A stretch of DNA of 64,000 bases from Ardenticatenaceae bacterium (GTDB lineage: Bacteria > Chloroflexota > Anaerolineae > Promineifilales > Promineifilaceae): contig JACKCB010000006.1 of assembly GCA_020634235.1 (NCBI GenBank), forward strand, positions 1 through 64,000. Reading direction: 5' to 3'. Positions within the stretch are counted from its first letter, which is position 1; the number at the start of each line of letters is the position of its first letter. The notes beneath the pieces were generated by a model that was given only the letters and a program-made list of their open reading frames with translations, was not told the DNA's origin and ran no database searches. Made by a program: the position numbers and the translations under genes. Below, piece by piece: positions 60,481 through 64,000 of this stretch.

Positions 60481-62739
60481 ATGAAGACCTTCAAGCAGTT
60501 AGTTCAGCCGGAGGTGTTGCCCGATGCGTTCGACGCTGCCATCTACGGCGAAGAGCCAATCGTAGAGCTTCGTCAAGAGCCGGGCCTTATCAACATTACC
60601 TACACCTTCCCCGGCTTCTTCGTGTCCGACGATGCCCGCGAAGTGGATGGGGACGAGATCCCCTTCACCCAATTGAACATTGCCGCGGCCGGCTTCCTGG
60701 CTGAAAGCGGCAAGCCGCTGCTGCCCTCCTTTGGTCGCTACGTGCAGATCCCGCCCAACCACAAATACACGCTGGCCGTAGAAAAAAGCGGCCCCGTGCA
60801 CTTTGAGGATGTGCTGGTGCTGCCCGCCCAGGAGCGCCTGACCGACAGCCCCGACCAGGACGTGGCGTTTGAATATGACACCGATTTCTATGCCGGGGAT
60901 CTGGTTTACCCGGCCGAGATGGTGCAAGTGCAGGGGCCACTCTTCTTCGACGGCTACACCGCCCTGCTGCTGCACGTGGTGCCCTTCCAATACAACCCGG
61001 CGCGGCGGCAGCTCATTGGCTATGGCAAAGTGAGCGTAACCATTCAACTGGAGCCAGTGGCCGACAGCGATGCGCCGCCCACTATCTATGATGCTGATGA
61101 GAACCTGGAAGCGTTTGGCAACCTGATGCTGAACCCCAGCCGCAGCGTGGTGGAGCACCTGGCTCTGGAACCAACACTGGTGACAGAGATGGTGACCCTG
61201 TTCCGCGGCCCGGAATACCTCATCATCTACCATCCGGGCTTTGTGCGTGCCGCCCAACTGCTGGCCGACTGGAAGAACCGGCGCGGTTTGCGGACCCAAA
61301 TTGTCGCCATCGATGTGGTGGGCAACAGCGTGCCGCAGATCAAGGAGTACATTCGCACCCGGCGGCAGGGGCTTTCGCAGTTGCGCTACGTGCTGCTGCT
61401 GGGCGACGTGGACATGATTACGTCGGAGCTGGTGGCCGGTGGTCCGTGGGGCGACAATGTGACCGACTACTACTACGCGACCCCGCGTGACGCCGCCAAC
61501 TGGCAAGACCTGGTGATGCCCTGGCTGGCCATTGGGCGCATTCCGGTGCGCACGGCGACCGAGGCGCTGGCAGTGGCGCGGCAGATTATTAAGTATGAGA
61601 AGCAGCCCCCGACGGCGGCGGCTTACTACAAGCAGATGGTGTTCGCGGCCTACTTCCAGGACAACAACTTCGACGGCAAGGCCGACCGGGCCTACTTGCA
61701 GACCATGGAAGGTATCCGCAAGCACATGGTGACCCAGGGGTACAACGTGGATCGGGTTTACGTGAAAACGCCCGGCGCGCCGGCGCCGCAGTTCTACATT
61801 GACGGCACGCCGGTGCCGCCAGATGTGGTGGCGGCTTTTGTGGACCCGGCTACGGCCACGAACCGGCTGGTTGCGGCCAGCAACCAGGGCAAACTGGTGG
61901 CCGGCCATCGGGATCATGGCGATATCGATGGTTGGTCGCACCCTTCGTTTAAGCTGCCTGATCTGAATGGCATTACCAGCGGCACTCCCACGGTGTTCTT
62001 CAGCGTGAACTGCCTCACGGGCCAGTTTGACCTGGTGGCCCCGACGGAGTCCTTTGCGGAGAAGATGCTGCGTATTAGCGGCGGTGCGCCGTCGCTGATT
62101 GCGGCGACGCGGGTGTCGCACACCTGGCTGAACAATGACCTGATTAAGGCGTTGTTTGATGCCACCTGGGGCGGTGTCTTACCGACCTTCCCCGGCACCA
62201 CGGCCAGTTACCCGGTGCGGCACAACCGGCTGGGGGATATCCTGAACTATGCCAAGTATTACTTGCCAATCTCGATGAGTGGCAGTGTGGATTACGTTAA
62301 GGACCACTTTGAGATTTATCATGTGGTTGGCGATCCCACGCTGGAGCTGTGGCGGGAAGCGCCGCGGCGGATTACGCTGAAATCGTGGTTTGAGAAGCGC
62401 TATCTGCACATTCAGTTGAATCCGGTGGTGAAGGAGGGGGTGCTGACGATCTGGTATGGCGACCGGCTGCTGCGCCGGCTGCAACCGTCGGCAACTTATG
62501 TGAAGTTGGCCCTGCCGCTGGAGGAGATCCTGGAGACGCCGGAAGGGGAGCCGCTGAAGCTGCGGGTCTGCTTCTGGGCACCGGGTTACCGTATTCGGGA
62601 GGTGCAGCCGAAGCTGGTGGTGGCCCCGGACGCGCTGCGGGTGATGGATGCCCCGGCCGGGGCGGTGGCCAAGACCAACGGTGACGGCAACGGGCACCGG
62701 GTGGAGAAGAAGAAGTTGCAAAAGCTGGCCGGTTCGTAA
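60481..62739 (+). CDS. Gingipain-type C25 cysteine peptidase
   Basis: A 752-residue peptidase. The N-terminal 200 residues look like the C25 propeptide-like beta-sandwich (F-T-Q-L-N-I-A-A-A-G-F-L; Y-T-L-A-V-E-K-S). The catalytic domain has G-H-R-D-H479-G-D and F-S-V-N-C511-L-T-G. The 32-residue spacing of His and Cys closely matches gingipains. A C-terminal beta domain follows (from about 620). Gingipain-like enzymes are usually secreted, but no signal peptide is visible. GAGAGGAGTTAATCGTC precedes the ATG at 60481. Confidence 0.9.
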   Translation: MKTFKQLVQPEVLPDAFDAAIYGEEPIVELRQEPGLINITYTFPGFFVSDDAREVDGDEIPFTQLNIAAAGFLAESGKPLLPSFGRYVQIPPNHKYTLAVEKSGPVHFEDVLVLPAQERLTDSPDQDVAFEYDTDFYAGDLVYPAEMVQVQGPLFFDGYTALLLHVVPFQYNPARRQLIGYGKVSVTIQLEPVADSDAPPTIYDADENLEAFGNLMLNPSRSVVEHLALEPTLVTEMVTLFRGPEYLIIYHPGFVRAAQLLADWKNRRGLRTQIVAIDVVGNSVPQIKEYIRTRRQGLSQLRYVLLLGDVDMITSELVAGGPWGDNVTDYYYATPRDAANWQDLVMPWLAIGRIPVRTATEALAVARQIIKYEKQPPTAAAYYKQMVFAAYFQDNNFDGKADRAYLQTMEGIRKHMVTQGYNVDRVYVKTPGAPAPQFYIDGTPVPPDVVAAFVDPATATNRLVAASNQGKLVAGHRDHGDIDGWSHPSFKLPDLNGITSGTPTVFFSVNCLTGQFDLVAPTESFAEKMLRISGGAPSLIAATRVSHTWLNNDLIKALFDATWGGVLPTFPGTTASYPVRHNRLGDILNYAKYYLPISMSGSVDYVKDHFEIYHVVGDPTLELWREAPRRITLKSWFEKRYLHIQLNPVVKEGVLTIWYGDRLLRRLQPSATYVKLALPLEEILETPEGEPLKLRVCFWAPGYRIREVQPKLVVAPDALRVMDAPAGAVAKTNGDGNGHRVEKKKLQKLAGS

Positions 62740-62815
62740 TCCCCGGCCGGGAGACAGAAAAGGTTGGCCTGGTCGCTAAGCGGACCGCCCAAAAGCGAGT
62801 TTGGACTTTCCGTCC

Positions 62816-62859
62816 GTAGTAACCGCTTTAGCGGTCTGCACGGCTAAAGCCTTTACTAC
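62816..62859. repeat. Dispersed hairpin repeat
   Basis: GTAGTAACCGCTTTAGC (62816-62832) and GGCTAAAGCCTTTACTAC (62842-62859) are near reverse complements. It lies in the gap after the C25 peptidase gene. The GCTTTAGC/GCTAAAGC core resembles short mobile repeats. Confidence 0.5.
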
Positions 62860-62928
62860 AAACTTAACTGCGAGCGAATCCTAAGTGGGCCGGGCCAACC
62901 TTGTAAACAGCCGGGGAGCCAACAGATG

Positions 62929-62965
62929 GATGGGGCTAATCTGGCCGAGATTGGCCCCATCTTTT
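62929..62965 (+). terminator. Terminator downstream of the C25 peptidase gene
   Basis: GATGGGGCTAATCT (from 62929) pairs with AGATTGGCCCCATC (ending at 62961), then TTTTG follows on the plus strand. It is a 14-bp stem with one bulge. Confidence 0.75.
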
Positions 62966-62977
62966 GCTGTGGCAACT

Positions 62978-63877
62978 TTAGCCGCGGTCGCTGAGGGTGA
63001 CGTTGAGGGTGCGCAGTTCGCCGCCGCGCACGATGCCGATGGGCAGCTTTTGGCCGACGCGGTCCCCGCTGAGCAGGCTCAGCAGGTCGTCGTGGCTGCG
63101 GATGGGCTGGCCGTCCAGGTTGACGATGGTGTCGCCCAGGACCAGACCGGCTTGTTCGGCCGGGCTGCCGGCCTCGACGCTGCTGATGAGCAGGCCGGTT
63201 TTCTGGTTCAGGCTTTCTTGCAGGGGTTGGGGCAGGCGGGCGGGCTGGGTGCTGACGCCCAGGTAGCCTTTTTTAACCCGGCCGTGGGTGAGCAGGGTGT
63301 TGGCGACGCGGCGTACGGTGCTGGTGGGGATGGTGAGGCTGACGCCGCGCAGCAGGGCGGAGGTGTTTAGCCCCAGGAACTGGCCGTTGGCGGCGACCAG
63401 GGGGCCGCCGGAGAAGCCGGGGTACATGAGGACGTCGGTTTGCAGGTATTGTTCGATCTGCCCCCCGGCCGGGCTGCGCCAGCGTTCGCCAATGGCGCTG
63501 ACGATGCCCAGGGTGGCCTGAATGTCCCGGCCGGGACGGCCCAGGGCGAGGACGAGCTGGCCAACCTGGGGGGTGTCGTGCCACCCGGCCGGGGTGAGGT
63601 CGGTGGCGTCTACGCGGAGGATGGCCAGGTCGGTGCTGGGGTCGCGCCCGACCAGGGTGGCGGCTAGCTGGTGGCCATCGGCCAGCCCCACGCTCAGGTT
63701 TTCGCTGCTGCGCAGGACGTGGTGGGCGGTCACGATGATGCCGCCGCCATCGCCGGAGGCCCAGACGATGCCGCTGGCGGGCATGCGGCGGCGGCCATAG
63801 ACGCTGACCACGGCCGGCCCGGCCGCGGCGACGGTCTGGACCATGTTGTCGGATAAGCTGATGAGGGTGTTGGACAT
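62978..63877 (-). CDS. HtrA-like serine protease with PDZ domain, no signal peptide
   Basis: A 299-residue trypsin-like (S1C) protease. Catalytic His53 in V-T-A-H-H-V-L, Asp83 in S-T-D-L-A-I-L, and Ser156 in G-F-S-G-G-P-L. Standard HtrA has G-N-S-G-G; here Phe replaces Asn. A C-terminal PDZ domain (about 205-295: G-Y-L-G-V, then V-E-A-G-S-P-A-E-Q-A-G-L-V-L-G-D-T-I) completes it. HtrA proteins usually have a signal or membrane anchor; this one has neither, so it is cytosolic. AAGGAGACACCC precedes the ATG. Confidence 0.92.
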   Translation of the reverse strand: MSNTLISLSDNMVQTVAAAGPAVVSVYGRRRMPASGIVWASGDGGGIIVTAHHVLRSSENLSVGLADGHQLAATLVGRDPSTDLAILRVDATDLTPAGWHDTPQVGQLVLALGRPGRDIQATLGIVSAIGERWRSPAGGQIEQYLQTDVLMYPGFSGGPLVAANGQFLGLNTSALLRGVSLTIPTSTVRRVANTLLTHGRVKKGYLGVSTQPARLPQPLQESLNQKTGLLISSVEAGSPAEQAGLVLGDTIVNLDGQPIRSHDDLLSLLSGDRVGQKLPIGIVRGGELRTLNVTLSDRG

Positions 63878-64000
63878 GGGTGTCTCCTTGTTGGTGATTG
63901 GTGATCTGTGACTTGTTAGCAGGTATCTTACCCGGCCGGGGGTGGGCGTAGATCAACTGTTTGGCGGGGTGGGGACCTGGAAGAATGGCCAGGTTGGGCG

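Larger units (their letters stand above)
1221..63940. repeat. Highly iterated palindrome family CCCGGCCGGG (about 100 copies)
   Basis: By eye I count roughly 100 exact CCCGGCCGGG decamers. Examples: 1221, 1317, 1645, 5460, 10086, 29369, 29385 and 63931. Many extend to CCCCGGCCGGGG. The copies lie in genes and intergenic regions alike and in all reading frames (read as P-A-G, P-G-R or R-P). At the base composition here the random expectation is under two. It resembles HIP1 of cyanobacteria in kind but not in sequence. Confidence 0.85.

Overview
The window is GC-rich, densely coded and has no rRNA, tRNA, CRISPR array, insertion sequence or prophage core that I can see. Its gene families point to a filamentous or biofilm-type member of the Chloroflexota (Anaerolineae-like). 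They include CSLREA/beta-helix surface proteins, a very large repeat protein, a b6f-like cytochrome complex with a multiheme cytochrome c, bPH/AlbA_2 and zinc-ribbon/NHL fusions, and separate IMP cyclohydrolase and AICAR transformylase genes. This placement is inferred from family content, not from a marker gene. A striking genome-style signature is the 10-bp palindrome CCCGGCCGGG. It occurs about one hundred times, inside genes as well as between them, and often extends to CCCCGGCCGGGG.

Layout. 1-4.6 kb: a TPR protein, a 52-residue membrane peptide, a two-helix membrane protein, and an SPFH protein downstream of an AI-2E/PerM family protein. 4.8-12.2 kb: a decayed ABC-exporter copy; a quinone/electrophile-response operon (MarR regulator, ring-cleaving dioxygenase, carboxylesterase, VOC protein) like the Mhq systems; and an intact heterodimeric ABC exporter with one degenerate ATP site. 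12.3-15.8 kb: a respiratory operon of cytochrome b, Rieske protein and triheme cytochrome c. 16-21 kb: a zinc-ribbon/NHL protein, a GNAT enzyme, a DUF6916-like/tail-collar gene pair and a CSLREA beta-helix protein. 21.3-23.7 kb: purD-purM. 24-29 kb: a cell-wall protein with an LPxxG-like tail, then a five-gene envelope-lipid operon (DegV, LPLAT, DedA, CDP-alcohol phosphatidyltransferase, GNAT-like enzyme). 29.4-41.7 kb: one 4,087-residue secreted repeat protein, ending in a terminator built from two copies of the palindrome. 41.8-48.8 kb: a Flp-type pilin, purN, AICAR transformylase/IMP cyclohydrolase, a bPH-AlbA_2 protein, a PF04020-type membrane protein and KtrAB potassium uptake.

48.8-57.5 kb holds the most interesting system. 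It is a nine-gene minus-strand cassette that looks like a teichoic-acid D-alanylation (dlt) machine rebuilt for another acyl group. It encodes a fatty-acyl-AMP-ligase-like enzyme, an acyl carrier protein, a DltD-like SGNH protein, an MBOAT (DltB-like), three paralogous SGNH lipoproteins (one with LysM), a small NTF2-like lipoprotein and a 39-residue one-helix microprotein. The microprotein ends in W-I-Y-Q-G-F, the kind of C-terminal aromatic motif found in DltX. It sits in a TAATG stop-start overlap with the next lipoprotein gene. The inference is a transmembrane acyl relay that modifies an envelope polymer in an organism not expected to have classical lipoteichoic acid.

58-63.9 kb: an endonuclease I overlapping an LCAT-like hydrolase, a gingipain-type (C25) peptidase, and an HtrA-like protease without a signal peptide.
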